The notes: generated by a model from the sequence alone, not told the origin. A DNA stretch of 41,025 nt from JAEUKQ01 sp964414755 (GCA_964414755.1 CAYPXH010000008.1:1-41025), one strand, 5' to 3'; positions 1-9,299 are shown, counted from the stretch's first letter. Numbers and translations are program-made.

Positions 1-761
1 GGGGTATGCCAACCGCGGGCATCTTCAACAATCAGTGCTTTTTCTAAAAAAGGGCGCAGTTTTGGGGTAACCCAAATATGATCAAGCCGTCGGCCGCGGT
101 TGCTTTTCTTCCAATCAGTTGCCCTGTAACTCCACCAACTGTATAGTTTTTGGGTTTCAGGAAAAAATTGGCGTACGGCGTCAACCCAGTTTAGTGATTG
201 TTGCACGGAATTTAGCAAATCGACCTCGACGGGTGTATGACTAACAACATCAATTAATTGCTGATGCGACCAGACATCAAAAGGGGATGGGGCAATGTTA
301 AAATCGCCCAGAATAACCACAGATTGATCCATGTGATGTGTTGATTTAAGAAAATCTGCCATTTCCCGCACAAAAGATAATTTATGGGCAAATTTCTTAT
401 TTAGGTGTGGATCTGGAATATCACCCCCGGCGGGCACGTAAAAATTGTGAACAACCAAACCCCCTGGTAATTCTACCGATAAATGACGGCAATCATGCAT
501 ACTGCACCAAGGTCTTATGGGGTTGGCGGCAAGGGGGATTTTCGATAAAATAGCCACGCCATTGTAACTTTTCATGCCAGCAATTTCTTGATAGGGGTAG
601 CCAAGTTGGTGAAAAAAGCTGGTGGGAAAATCCTGGTTAACAACCTTTGTTTCTTGCAGGCACAATATATCGGGCTGATGCTTGTGGATATAATCTTCTA
701 AAATTGGCCGCCGCAAACGAACCGAATTAACGTTCCAAGTTGCAATGCGCAAGCTATTCAC
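1..761 (-). CDS. xth: Exodeoxyribonuclease III (3'-end truncated by window edge)
   Basis: Metal-dependent AP endonuclease and 3'-5' exonuclease of base-excision repair (EEP fold, Xth/ExoA family). Translating the minus strand gives the classic N-terminus RIATWNVNSVR, then LQETK (metal-binding Glu), NFYVPAGGD, GDFNIAP (catalytic Asp and Asn) and RRLDHIWVT. About 253 codons are present, and the final dozen or so residues with the last catalytic His lie outside the window. I chose GTG at 759-761. It sits 2 nt after the stop of the upstream hydrolase gene and has AGGTGG about 7 nt before it; a TTG three codons later is the alternative. Tight spacing suggests cotranscription with the upstream hydrolase. 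Confidence 0.95.
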   Translation of the reverse strand, partial: MNSLRIATWNVNSVRLRRPILEDYIHKHQPDILCLQETKVVNQDFPTSFFHQLGYPYQEIAGMKSYNGVAILSKIPLAANPIRPWCSMHDCRHLSVELPGGLVVHNFYVPAGGDIPDPHLNKKFAHKLSFVREMADFLKSTHHMDQSVVILGDFNIAPSPFDVWSHQQLIDVVSHTPVEVDLLNSVQQSLNWVDAVRQFFPETQKLYSWWSYRATDWKKSNRGRRLDHIWVTPKLRPFLEKALIVEDARGWHT

Positions 762-763
762 CC

Positions 764-1540
764 CTAAGCCACCTTTTTATGGCCAATGGGTTTGTGCCAA
801 ACCGCATCACGAAAAGCACCAAAAATAGCTTTAGATAAAGGATCATGGTTTATGTCATATTCAGGATGCCACTGAAAACCCATCATGAAGATTGGTGCGT
901 TTTTAACAGAAACAGCTTCAATAATTCCGTCTTGGGCTGTTGCTTCAACTTGAAGCTGATCTGCTAAAACATGTATTCCCTGCCAATGCAGCGAGTTAAC
1001 CTTAGCTGTTGAATGTGGGTATATTTTAAATAATTGCCCCTTATTGTTTAGCTCGATCATATGGCGGGGTTGGTAACGTTCCTGTACACTAACGCCGCCT
1101 GGTTCTCGGTGATCCATTTTCCCGCTAACCTGATGAATTTGTTGGTACAATGTTCCACCCAAGGCAACATTTAATTCTTGCATACCGCGACAAATGCACA
1201 AAAGCGGCTTTTTTTGCTGAACCGCTGCGCGTAACAGGGGTAGGGTCGTTGCATCGCGTGCTGGATCTTGCGGGCTGTTCGGGCGATCAGGCCCCCCTTT
1301 GTAATGATGGGGTTGAATATTTGAAACACTGCCTGGAAAAATTAATCCATCCACCTTATGTAATAAACCATCAAAATCAAGTTGATCACCGATAGCTGGA
1401 ATAATAATAGGCAGGGCCTGAGCCCCGGTGATTGCGGCCTGTACATATTTCAGGTTAACCGCATGAAAGCCATAAGTTTCAATTTCTTTAATACAGGCTG
1501 GAATTCCAATAACGGGTGCTGTAACCGACAGTTTCATCAT
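764..1540 (-). CDS. Class-I glutamine-amidotransferase-like hydrolase (peptidase C26, PuuD-like)
   Basis: About 258 residues. It matches the gamma-glutamyl-gamma-aminobutyrate hydrolase/PuuD family, which hydrolyses gamma-glutamyl amides with a Cys-His-Glu triad. Visible motifs are PLLCICRGMQELNVALGG (nucleophile elbow with the Cys), the N-terminal PVIGIPAC and, near the end, FQWHPEYD (His and Glu). There is no synthase domain, so it is a stand-alone hydrolase. Three ATG codons lie in a row (1543, 1540, 1537). AGGA upstream fits best with the ATG at 1540; the longer frame adds a hydrophobic stretch that is probably not translated. It lies between lolA and xth on the same strand. No other putrescine-pathway gene is in view, so the true substrate is unknown. 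Confidence 0.85.
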   Translation of the reverse strand: MMKLSVTAPVIGIPACIKEIETYGFHAVNLKYVQAAITGAQALPIIIPAIGDQLDFDGLLHKVDGLIFPGSVSNIQPHHYKGGPDRPNSPQDPARDATTLPLLRAAVQQKKPLLCICRGMQELNVALGGTLYQQIHQVSGKMDHREPGGVSVQERYQPRHMIELNNKGQLFKIYPHSTAKVNSLHWQGIHVLADQLQVEATAQDGIIEAVSVKNAPIFMMGFQWHPEYDINHDPLSKAIFGAFRDAVWHKPIGHKKVA

Positions 1541-1617
1541 CATTATTCCTAAAATATAGAGAGCAAACAATTTTTTGATTACAAAACATCATAAAACAAG
1601 AAGCCCTATTCGTCAAA

Positions 1618-2265
1618 CTAACGAAAATCACGTCGTTCAGGGGCCGATGGGCGGATAAACAAATTATTAGCCAAAGGTATATTCAGCTGAATATTGCCCA
1701 GGCTTACTTGGGTTGTGCGGCCGGCATTGTCGATAATTTTCCAATATTTTATCTGAAAAGGCGTGCGGCTAAATACCAGTTCCAGCATGCCTGCATCAGG
1801 TTCGCTGGTTTGGTACATAATAATTTGCAATTCCTGTGGGGTTATTGCAATTTTGGTAATTGTAATATCTTTGCGCAGTGTAAAGGGTTTTTGCAGCATC
1901 AAGGCAAGCGGGGTTGATGATAAGGGGGCTTCTGTTAGTTGTTGTAACTCGGTGTCATAATAGCTGACCAAACGGTTACTGGCGACAATTAAAACAGGCA
2001 TTGGTGGGGCGTATTCCACCCGTATTTCACCAGGTAGGCGCATGTAGATCGTGCCCGTGGCGTTGCCGCTGCGGGCGCTTTGAAAAAATGAGGCTTGCAG
2101 AGTTTGAATATTGTTAAAATAGTCTTCAACTTTTTTTAATTCTTTCAAATCATTTTCTGAAAGAACAGCCTCGGGTGGTGCTGCTTCCGCAAAATGTGAT
2201 AACAAAACGGGGGTAACCATGATCAGGAAAAGCAATACAAAGAAGCCTATTCGTTTTTTGATCAT
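1618..2265 (-). CDS. lolA: Outer-membrane lipoprotein carrier protein LolA
   Basis: Periplasmic chaperone that takes lipoproteins from the LolCDE transporter and carries them to the outer membrane. It has 215 residues, usual for the family. A signal peptide is clear: the basic start MIKKR, a hydrophobic core, and an AEA-A cleavage site near residue 28. The mature part shows LolA-like features: an early helix with LKKVEDYFNNIQTLQASF, GTIYMRLPGEIRVEY, and a C-terminal half resembling the half-barrel strands. The start codon overlaps the stop of ftsK in an ATGA junction, so the two are translationally coupled, as is common in alphaproteobacteria. GGAG precedes the start. Identity rests on pattern and on the ftsK-lolA linkage. 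Confidence 0.9.
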   Translation of the reverse strand: MIKKRIGFFVLLFLIMVTPVLLSHFAEAAPPEAVLSENDLKELKKVEDYFNNIQTLQASFFQSARSGNATGTIYMRLPGEIRVEYAPPMPVLIVASNRLVSYYDTELQQLTEAPLSSTPLALMLQKPFTLRKDITITKIAITPQELQIIMYQTSEPDAGMLELVFSRTPFQIKYWKIIDNAGRTTQVSLGNIQLNIPLANNLFIRPSAPERRDFR

Positions 2266-4781
2266 TCTTCATCTCCTTGTGCAGACCGACCTAATACCTC
2301 TCTTTTGCCCACATGATTTGCTGGCCCAACAACGCCCTGTTTTTCCATGGTTTCGATAATACGGGCTGCGCGATTGTAACCAATTTGCAAATGCCGCTGA
2401 ATAAAACTGGTCGAGGCTTTTTTCTCGCGTAGTACCAGGGCAACAGCTTGATCGTATAAATCATCACCGCTGTTATTTGCTTCATCCATGTCGCTTGCAT
2501 CTTCTGCTTCCTGCTCTTCTTCGGTGATTTCTTGAATATAATTTGGCACGCCCTGTTCTTTAAGGAAACGGACGATCTTTTCAACCTCTTGATCTGAAAC
2601 AAAAGGCCCGTGGACGCGGGTAATTTTCCCGCCCTGACCCATATAAAGCATATCCCCCTGACCCAAAAGCTGTTCAGCCCCCTGTTCACCAAGAATGGTG
2701 CGGCTATCGATGCGCGAGGTAACATGAAAGCTAATACGGGTTGGAAAGTTTGCTTTGATTGTTCCGGTAATAACGTCAACCGATGGGCGTTGCGTTGCCA
2801 TAATAATATGAATGCCGGCAGCACGAGCCATTTGTGCAAGACGTTGAATGGCAGCTTCAATTTCTTTTCCGGCAACCAGCATCAAATCAGCCATTTCGTC
2901 GACAACAACCACAATAAAAGGTAACGGCGAAAGATCGAAAGGTTCTTCCTCAAAAATGGGTTTACCGGTTGCGGGGTCAAAGCCTGTTTGTACACGGTGT
3001 GTAAGGGTTTCGCCACTTTTTTGGGCGGATGTAATCCGTTCGTTGTATCCACCAATATTACGAACACCCAGCTTTGACATAGCTCGGTAACGCGTCTCCA
3101 TTTCACGAACGGTCCATTTTAAGGCAACAATCGCTTTCTTAGGGTCGGTTACAACAGGTGACAACAAATGAGGAATATCATCATAAACAGATAATTCCAG
3201 CATTTTAGGGTCAATCATGATAAATTTGCATTGATCTGGCGACAAACGATATAAAAGCGATAAAATCATGGTATTAATTGCTACAGATTTACCCGAACCT
3301 GTTGTCCCAGCAATTAATAAATGGGGCATTTTTGCAAGATCAACGACCATCGGGCTGCCCCCAATGTCTTTACCAAGTGCCAGGGCAAGACTGGCCGTGC
3401 TTTTTGCATAGGTTTCATGGCCTAATAATTCCCGGAAACTTACCATTTCCCGTTTTGGATTTGGCATTTCAATACCAATAACACTGCGACCAGGAACAAC
3501 TGCAATCCGCACAGAAACAGCACTCATGGAGCGGGCAATATCATCAGCAAGGCCGATAACGCGGCTGGTTTTCGTTCCTGGTGCAGGTTCAAGTTCATAT
3601 AGGGTAACAACGGGGCCAGGCCGCACATTCACCACATCACCCTGAACGCCAAAGTCGTTCAAAATTGTCTCAAGCTGTCGGGCATTTTTTTCAAGCCCCT
3701 CGACATTTACTTTTTGTACTTTCTCGTTTGATGCAACAGGTGCCAGTAAATCGAGTGGTGGTAAATCAAACGAAGGCAGATTACTGTTACTGCTTTTCTT
3801 CGGTGTCGGTGGTGTCTTTTCAGCTTTTGCAAAAAGCTTTCTGCGTACTGGTTTGTTGTCTGGTTTGCTTTCTTGGGGGGGTACTGCAGCAATCTTTATG
3901 GAGGCTGTTGATGCCGATGATTCGGGCTTTGGCTGGTTTAAAGCGATCTGCTGTTGTTCTTGCTCTGCAGGCCTATTTTGGCTATTAGCGATTGTGGTGT
4001 TGCTTGGCATACCCATTGCGGTTAATGGGCGACGAATCACCGCATCCGCTTTTCTAAGGTTAGTGGCAGAAGATACGCTGGAACTAGGTGCCGCAGCTAA
4101 GGATGGTTTTTTATGATTAAAAAGAGCCGCAGTTTTTTTAATAAGCCAGTAAAAAGCACGAAAAATTCTACGTAAAAGGTTGTTGCTACCCAGAAAAACA
4201 GCACGTATTAAACGGCGGTACATGCTCCAGGGAATATCGGCAATATAAATAAAAAGAGTTGCAAGAATAATAAGGCATAATATACCAGACGGAAACGAAT
4301 AATCGGTAATTGCAGGCTGCATCAGACTATTAAGCCACCATCCAATACAACCGCCTAACCCACAACCAAAAGGCCAATCTTGGCTGGCTTGAAAAAGCGA
4401 GAAGAACAGACATCCCACCACAACAAAAAACCAAGCCAATGTAAGCTTTAGATAAAAGTTTTTAAGTACGTGTTGTGACAGTAATCTCCAACCCCAGGTT
4501 ACTAAAATCAAGATAAAAGCCGAGCCACCAAGGCCCATATATTGTAGCAAAACATCGCTGGTGTAGCTACCGAATAAACCAAGTATATTAACAGGCGGTT
4601 GTGCGCTGATTTTATTAAAGGATGGATCATGCGTGTTAAATGAAAGCATGCTTATCAATAGCACCGCAGCAATTATCCATAGAATAATTGCGCAAAATTC
4701 AATCAACCGTTTTCTTACAACAGCTTTAATGGTTGATGATAAAAAACTTGTTCGTTGCTGGGGTGGGGTATAAGGCGTCAT
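2262..4781 (-). CDS. ftsK: DNA translocase FtsK
   Basis: Septum-anchored DNA pump that clears and aligns chromosome termini at division and activates XerCD recombination. It has 839 residues. Several membrane segments lie in residues 28-185. A low-complexity Pro/Ser/Ala linker follows (about 225-350), and then the RecA-like motor. Walker A is GTTGSGKS (about 492-499), Walker B is PFIVVVVDEMADLM, and MATQRPSVDVITG and RTILGEQGAEQLLGQGDML follow. A C-terminal winged-helix gamma domain (about 765-839) that reads KOPS begins near LYDQAVALVL. The linker is short compared with E. coli. lolA follows with an ATGA overlap. The divergent gene upstream is the UbiH-family hydroxylase. Confidence 0.97.
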   Translation of the reverse strand: MTPYTPPQQRTSFLSSTIKAVVRKRLIEFCAIILWIIAAVLLISMLSFNTHDPSFNKISAQPPVNILGLFGSYTSDVLLQYMGLGGSAFILILVTWGWRLLSQHVLKNFYLKLTLAWFFVVVGCLFFSLFQASQDWPFGCGLGGCIGWWLNSLMQPAITDYSFPSGILCLIILATLFIYIADIPWSMYRRLIRAVFLGSNNLLRRIFRAFYWLIKKTAALFNHKKPSLAAAPSSSVSSATNLRKADAVIRRPLTAMGMPSNTTIANSQNRPAEQEQQQIALNQPKPESSASTASIKIAAVPPQESKPDNKPVRRKLFAKAEKTPPTPKKSSNSNLPSFDLPPLDLLAPVASNEKVQKVNVEGLEKNARQLETILNDFGVQGDVVNVRPGPVVTLYELEPAPGTKTSRVIGLADDIARSMSAVSVRIAVVPGRSVIGIEMPNPKREMVSFRELLGHETYAKSTASLALALGKDIGGSPMVVDLAKMPHLLIAGTTGSGKSVAINTMILSLLYRLSPDQCKFIMIDPKMLELSVYDDIPHLLSPVVTDPKKAIVALKWTVREMETRYRAMSKLGVRNIGGYNERITSAQKSGETLTHRVQTGFDPATGKPIFEEEPFDLSPLPFIVVVVDEMADLMLVAGKEIEAAIQRLAQMARAAGIHIIMATQRPSVDVITGTIKANFPTRISFHVTSRIDSRTILGEQGAEQLLGQGDMLYMGQGGKITRVHGPFVSDQEVEKIVRFLKEQGVPNYIQEITEEEQEAEDASDMDEANNSGDDLYDQAVALVLREKKASTSFIQRHLQIGYNRAARIIETMEKQGVVGPANHVGKREVLGRSAQGDEE

Positions 4782-4944
4782 TGACTTTGTTGGGTTGAAG
4801 TTAAATGGCCATTAACCAATACCAAATATTGATGAACGGCACAAGATACAGAATGTGCCTGAAATAAAGCAATTTTATGCGTGTATGTAAAAAATTTCTT
4901 TTTACTGTTAAAATTGTTTTTATTTTTCTACCAAACACAATTTT

Positions 4945-4954
4945 GTGCTATAAG
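4945..4954 (+). promoter_or_regulatory. Possible extended -10 promoter for the UbiH-family gene
   Basis: TGTGCTATAAG contains an extended -10 (TG one base before TATAAG, five of six matches to TATAAT). It lies about 45 nt before the ATG at 5001. No convincing -35 was found. It overlaps a small inverted repeat, CACAATTTTGTG. The assignment is weak. Confidence 0.3.
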
Positions 4955-5000
4955 CTAAAAATAATTAGATTTTTCAAAGATATTAACGCGATTGTAAAAA

Positions 5001-6251
5001 ATGGTCGAAGAAGTTATTATTATTGGCGGTGGGATTATTGGCATGTCAATCGCTGTTGGGTTGGCCAACCGCCAGATACCGGTTGCTCTTGTTGATCAAC
5101 AACCTGATTACCGCAAGCACAACGATACATTTGTTGATAACCGCTGTTCGGCAATTACCGCCGGCTCGGCAACGATTTTTGAAAAAATTGGCCTGTGGAA
5201 AGATATGGTATCCATGGCGCAGCCAATTTGGCAGATTCGCGTGTCTGATCAAAAAGAGCATATCGCAAGCCAATCTAGGTTTTTTGTACATTTTAACCCG
5301 TCTGCTACAGACGCCAATATTTCCCAACCATTACAACCTCTGGGTTATATGCTGGCCAACCGTGATGTACGACGGGTTTTATTTGAACAATTGGTTCATC
5401 ATCCCCTGATTAAGTACTATCCAGGGGTTCAACTAACAAACATTTTGTATAAAAATCCTACAGAAACCCAAGCTATTTTATCAGGTGGGCAAACAATTTC
5501 AGCTAAGCTATTAATTGCTGCTGATGGGCGGAATTCAAAAGTTAGAAATATGGCCAACATTAGCGTCGTACGTTGGTCTTATCAGCAACATGCGATGATT
5601 TTTAACATTGAACATCAGCATCCTCATCAAGGTATTGCCATCGAACACTTTACCCCGGGCGGACCCCTAGCGGTGTTACCAATGCGTACCGATGGGCATA
5701 ACAAATCGGCAATCGTCTGGACCGAAACGCCAGAAAAGGCAGAATATTTGTATCAACAACCACACCAATTCTTGGAGCATATTCTGGAGCAGTATTTTTA
5801 TCCAACACTGGGAAATATAAGGATTAGCGGTGATAAAAAGATTTATCCACTTGGCGGACTTCATGCCAGCCGGTATGTTGGAGATCGCATCATTTTAATT
5901 GGTGATGCAGCGCATGTTATCCACCCAATTGCCGGTCAGGGACTTAATTTAGGGATCCGCGATTGTCATGCACTTATAGATATAATTTACAATATTAAAC
6001 GCCTAGGGCTTGATCTAGGAACAACACCGATGCTGCATGATTATGAACATCGGAGACGCCCGGATAACCTTTTATTAATTGGTGCTACAGATTTTCTTGA
6101 TCGTCTTTTTTCTAATCATTCCCGTTTATTAAGGTCGATTCGTCACCTGGGAATGGGTTTGGTTCACCGTATCCCGCCCCTAAAAAGGGTTTTAATGAAA
6201 CAAGCAATGGGCCTGCTTATCGACGCACCAACATCGCCCAAAGATAATTAA
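5001..6251 (+). CDS. UbiH/UbiF/Coq6-family FAD-dependent hydroxylase
   Basis: Flavoprotein monooxygenase, probably one of the ring hydroxylases of ubiquinone synthesis. It has 416 residues, normal length. The N-terminal dinucleotide-binding motif is IIIGGGIIGMSIAVGLA (residues 5-21). A central ADGRNSKVR matches the DG motif. IGDAAHVIHPIAGQGLNLGI is the GD motif and the UbiH/COQ6 family signature. NRCSAITAGSATIFEKIGLW near residue 50 is also typical. Which ring carbon it acts on (UbiH, UbiF, UbiI or UbiL type) cannot be read from sequence alone. The start is ATG at 5001 with a poor Shine-Dalgarno. It is divergent from ftsK and convergent with the Lon-domain gene. Confidence 0.88.
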   Translation: MVEEVIIIGGGIIGMSIAVGLANRQIPVALVDQQPDYRKHNDTFVDNRCSAITAGSATIFEKIGLWKDMVSMAQPIWQIRVSDQKEHIASQSRFFVHFNPSATDANISQPLQPLGYMLANRDVRRVLFEQLVHHPLIKYYPGVQLTNILYKNPTETQAILSGGQTISAKLLIAADGRNSKVRNMANISVVRWSYQQHAMIFNIEHQHPHQGIAIEHFTPGGPLAVLPMRTDGHNKSAIVWTETPEKAEYLYQQPHQFLEHILEQYFYPTLGNIRISGDKKIYPLGGLHASRYVGDRIILIGDAAHVIHPIAGQGLNLGIRDCHALIDIIYNIKRLGLDLGTTPMLHDYEHRRRPDNLLLIGATDFLDRLFSNHSRLLRSIRHLGMGLVHRIPPLKRVLMKQAMGLLIDAPTSPKDN

Positions 6252-6333
6252 TTAAAGCGAGACTTCAAAAACTATTGATGGCGTAGAAACGGTATAGGGT
6301 TCTTGGTAAAAAATTGTATAAAGCTAAAACAAG

Positions 6334-7023
6334 TCAATTTTTACTATTAGATGGATTTTTAGAAAAACGTCCAATTTCCATTAAACAAGTCAACATCTCT
6401 AATCGTTGCTGCAGGGTCATTGCTTCAAGCAAGGCTTGTTTTTCATTTTCTTCAAAATTACCCAGCATTGATAGCGAATTTACTAGTTTCTCGGTTTCTA
6501 CCTTTTTTAACACTGACCAGTCGGCTTTAATGTGATGGTGTTCAAAATATGGCCCTAATATGTCAAAAAAATTGTTCAGTTGGTTAGGCGGTATCGTTTC
6601 GTTTGATGGTAGCAAATCTTTTTTGTAAGCAGAAAAATCAACTTTCATTAAACGGTATCCCTCTTGTGGAGGGAGTTCTTGTATAATCCGAAAGCGGCAA
6701 ACACCCTGGACTGTTATAGTGTAACGGCCATCATCGTTTTCACTAAACGAAGTTATACGACCTGCACAACCGACAGAGTATAAACTTTCTTCCTTACTTA
6801 AAAAAAGATTAGGGCAGCTGCCATTTCTTCCTGAACAGGGCTGAATCATACCAATAAGCCGTGGGTAAGCAAGCGCAGCGCGGATCATCGCTAAATATCG
6901 GGGTTCAAAAATATTAAGCGGTAATTTATTACCCGGTAGCAACAAAGCACCGGCTAGCGGAAAAACCGGAATAACCGATGGCAAATCTTCAAAATTTGGG
7001 TCAAAAACGCTGCGTTTTTTCAT
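6334..7023 (-). CDS. LON substrate-binding-domain protein (stand-alone)
   Basis: A 229-residue protein made of only the N-terminal substrate-binding (PUA-like) domain of Lon protease, with no AAA+ or protease part. Characteristic stretches are IPVFPLAGALLLPGNKLPLNIFEPRYLAMI (about residues 18-47), IGMIQP, SVGCAGRITSF and YTITVQGVCRFRI. The last third is helical and charged. The start ATG directly follows the stop TAA of the upstream thioredoxin-TPR gene (TAAATG), so they form one operon and probably a translationally coupled pair. The biochemical function of these proteins is not settled. The pairing with a thioredoxin-type chaperone suggests a proteostasis role, but that is inference. Confidence 0.88.
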   Translation of the reverse strand: MKKRSVFDPNFEDLPSVIPVFPLAGALLLPGNKLPLNIFEPRYLAMIRAALAYPRLIGMIQPCSGRNGSCPNLFLSKEESLYSVGCAGRITSFSENDDGRYTITVQGVCRFRIIQELPPQEGYRLMKVDFSAYKKDLLPSNETIPPNQLNNFFDILGPYFEHHHIKADWSVLKKVETEKLVNSLSMLGNFEENEKQALLEAMTLQQRLEMLTCLMEIGRFSKNPSNSKN

Positions 7024-7977
7024 TTATGAAAATAAAACCGACGATAATTTACGGCGCCCTTCGATAGTATCTGGATGTGATGCTCCAAGAGCCTCAAAAA
7101 ACTTAAGCAACTGCTGGCGTGCCATTCCATCATTCCATGACCTATTTTTACGGATAATTTTTAACAAATTTTCTATTGCTTGTTGATAGCGAAAGTCTCG
7201 ATAGTAAGCCATCGCCAAATCAAAATGGATTTGTAGGTTGTTGGAATCTTTTCCAAGACGTACCTCAAGCTCAGGGGTAGATGGGATGTCCTTTATTAAT
7301 TTTGCCAGCTCTATGGCCGCCCTAGCACTGCTAATGTACTGATCATTTTGTTTGTCAGCAGGAATTTGCCCAATCAACCGATCGGCATCAGCCAGTTTTT
7401 GTAAACCAATATATGCCTTAACCAATCCATGAACAACCTTGGGGTGAAGAGGGGATAACTGCATCGCTTTGTTAAGAAGGGTAACCGCAGCGCCAAAGCT
7501 TTGTTGGTTAAGTAAATCGGTTGCTTGTATAACAAGTGTATCAACATCATTGGCAGCGGGTTTATTTGTACCAGCCATTTTTTTCAAATTTTCAATAAAA
7601 CCACGCACCTGGCTTTCAGGAACATTCCCCATGAAACCATCAACAGGCTGACCTTTATAAAAAGCATACACTGTTGGAATGGATTGAATTTGTAACTGGG
7701 CAGCCAAAGATTGATTGCGGTCAACATCGATTTTAACAAGCCTAACCGCACCTTTCGCCTCGCGTACAACTTTTTCCAAAATTGGTCCTAATTGTTTGCA
7801 GGGACCACACCAGCTAGCCCAAAAATCAACAATAATGGGTGTTTGCTGTGACGGCTCGATAACATCAACCATAAACTTTTCGGTCGTTGTATCTTTTACT
7901 AGTGCAGTATCGCCAACATTTAGGGCAGTGCCATTATTTTTTTTCAAACCAATAAGTTGTTCCATCTTTTCTTCCAT
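7024..7977 (-). CDS. cnoX: Thioredoxin-TPR protein (CnoX/YbbN type)
   Basis: A 317-residue protein with an N-terminal thioredoxin domain (about 30-135) and a C-terminal TPR-like helical region (about 150-305). This is the architecture of chaperedoxin CnoX/YbbN, which holds unfolding proteins during oxidative stress and passes them to GroEL or DnaK. The active site is WCGPCK with cysteines at residues 57 and 60, so unlike E. coli YbbN (SxxC) it should be redox-active. SIPTVYAFYKGQPVDGF supplies the cis-Pro loop. The start is ATG at 7977; an ATG four codons later, preceded by GGAAGAAAAG, is also possible. It is the first gene of the operon with the Lon-domain gene. The symbol is by architecture. 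Confidence 0.88.
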   Translation of the reverse strand: MEEKMEQLIGLKKNNGTALNVGDTALVKDTTTEKFMVDVIEPSQQTPIIVDFWASWCGPCKQLGPILEKVVREAKGAVRLVKIDVDRNQSLAAQLQIQSIPTVYAFYKGQPVDGFMGNVPESQVRGFIENLKKMAGTNKPAANDVDTLVIQATDLLNQQSFGAAVTLLNKAMQLSPLHPKVVHGLVKAYIGLQKLADADRLIGQIPADKQNDQYISSARAAIELAKLIKDIPSTPELEVRLGKDSNNLQIHFDLAMAYYRDFRYQQAIENLLKIIRKNRSWNDGMARQQLLKFFEALGASHPDTIEGRRKLSSVLFS

Positions 7978-8052
7978 CCGTACAGTTTTTAAGTATGTAC
8001 ATAAAGTAGGTTACAATAAAGCTTTAACAAAGGGGGGGACAAAAAAATTTTG

Positions 8053-8571
8053 TTACTCAATAAAAGAAGGTATATGCTGCACAACCCGCATAAATTTTAA
8101 CAAATCCTGCTGTGTTAAGGATATTGTTATATCATTTCGCAGCGGGTGACAATTGATTAGCGGATGTTTTAACAATTCGCGATCAAAGATAACCGCAACA
8201 CATTGATGTTGCCGGTCGTTGATAGCTGCAAGCGGACTTACAGAGCCGGGCCTTACACCCAAATATTGCCACAATCTTTCCGCACTGCCGAAAGATAACC
8301 GCCCGCTACCAATTTTTTGGGGTAATATTTTTAAATCCACATTCTTGTTCTCGGGCATAACAACCAGCCACATTTTTTCCCTCTGATCGCGTAGAAAAAG
8401 ACTTTTTAAATGTAATCCAGGAATATTACCGCGTAATGCCAAGGATTCCGCAACTGTAGGCAGTGGTGGGTGATGATGTATCGTAAAATGAATTTGTTGT
8501 TCTTGCAAAAATTCGATCAGTGGTTGATGGTCGGGGTAGGTAATATCCGAGTGTATCATTGTTGCTGTCAT
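8053..8571 (-). CDS. Prolyl-tRNA editing protein (YbaK/ProX, ProXp-ala/PrdX type)
   Basis: A 172-residue trans-editing deacylase of the YbaK/aminoacyl-tRNA editing fold. ProXp-ala members hydrolyse Ala-tRNA(Pro) mischarged by prolyl-tRNA synthetase. Visible family features are HHHPPLPTVAES near residue 32, HLKSLFLRD, WLVVMPENKNVDLK, RLSFGSAERLWQYLGVRPGSVSPLAAIND and the C-terminal HPLINCHPLRND. The last two are typical of the PrdX branch rather than YbaK (Cys-tRNA(Pro)) proteins. The start is ATG at 8571 with AGG just upstream; an ATG four codons later is the alternative. Transcribed alone, divergent from the ExoD-like gene. Confidence 0.85.
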   Translation of the reverse strand: MTATMIHSDITYPDHQPLIEFLQEQQIHFTIHHHPPLPTVAESLALRGNIPGLHLKSLFLRDQREKMWLVVMPENKNVDLKILPQKIGSGRLSFGSAERLWQYLGVRPGSVSPLAAINDRQHQCVAVIFDRELLKHPLINCHPLRNDITISLTQQDLLKFMRVVQHIPSFIE

Positions 8572-8687
8572 CCTATGATATGCTTTTTGGAATTATTTTG
8601 GTTGATCAGGAAAAACTTTGCAATAATGCAAAAAGCAGTATAGTTATAATGTATAAGTTTAAATGATAAAAGCGGTCTCTATTACGG

Positions 8688-9299
8688 ATGACAACCCCAG
8701 ATAAACAGCGTATTTCCGAAATACTGGTTAATTTAGCTGAAGATAGCACCCGTGATCGCATATCGCTTGGTGACCTACTAGTAATTCTTGGTGACCGTGG
8801 TTTTGGAATTTTGATTCTGGTATTGACCTTGCCCAATCTGACACCAATATTTTTGCCAGGCATGTCGGCAGTTCTTGGAATACCTATAACTTTATTATCA
8901 TTGCAAATTTTGGTTGGTGCAAAAAAGCCTTGGTTGCCAGGCTTTTTGCTGAAAAGGTCATTAGCTCGTACCGATTTTGCAAAAGTAATTAAATATTGCC
9001 TACCAATTTTGGGGCGTGCTGAAAAACTTTTAAAACCCCGATTTAGTTTTTTCACCCTGTATTTATTTCGCGCGTTAATGGCAGTAGTTATATTTATTTT
9101 ATCAATTTTATTGGCATTGCCTTTGCCTTTTACGGGACCAATATTAGCTTTTCCATTATTTGTGATGTCGCTGGCATTACTTGAACATGACGGATTGTCG
9201 GCCATGATTGGAATGGTTATTGGATTTTTAATTAATTCCGTAATCGTTTATTTTTTCTGGACTGTTTTTGTTGAAATTTGGTGGTGGATTTTTGGTTAA
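8688..9299 (+). CDS. ExoD-family membrane protein
   Basis: A 203-residue integral membrane protein matching the ExoD family, named for a rhizobial gene whose loss affects exopolysaccharide and alkali tolerance; the molecular role is unknown. The N-terminal cytoplasmic stretch contains SLGDLLVILGDRGFGILILV, the family's most conserved region. It is followed by LTLPNLTPIFLPGMSAVLGIP, then a basic loop, then about three hydrophobic segments to the end (roughly residues 120-200). Length is normal. The start is ATG at 8688 after a TACGG sequence. Single gene, with tRNA-Gly downstream on the same strand. Confidence 0.85.
   Translation: MTTPDKQRISEILVNLAEDSTRDRISLGDLLVILGDRGFGILILVLTLPNLTPIFLPGMSAVLGIPITLLSLQILVGAKKPWLPGFLLKRSLARTDFAKVIKYCLPILGRAEKLLKPRFSFFTLYLFRALMAVVIFILSILLALPLPFTGPILAFPLFVMSLALLEHDGLSAMIGMVIGFLINSVIVYFFWTVFVEIWWWIFG

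Noticed and set aside
4834..4859. LexA-like site near ftsK (GAAC ... GATA) and inverted repeat GGCACA-N10-TGTGCC
   Set aside because: The second half is not GAAC, and the stem has a 10-nt loop without a T-run; chance is likely in this AT-rich region.
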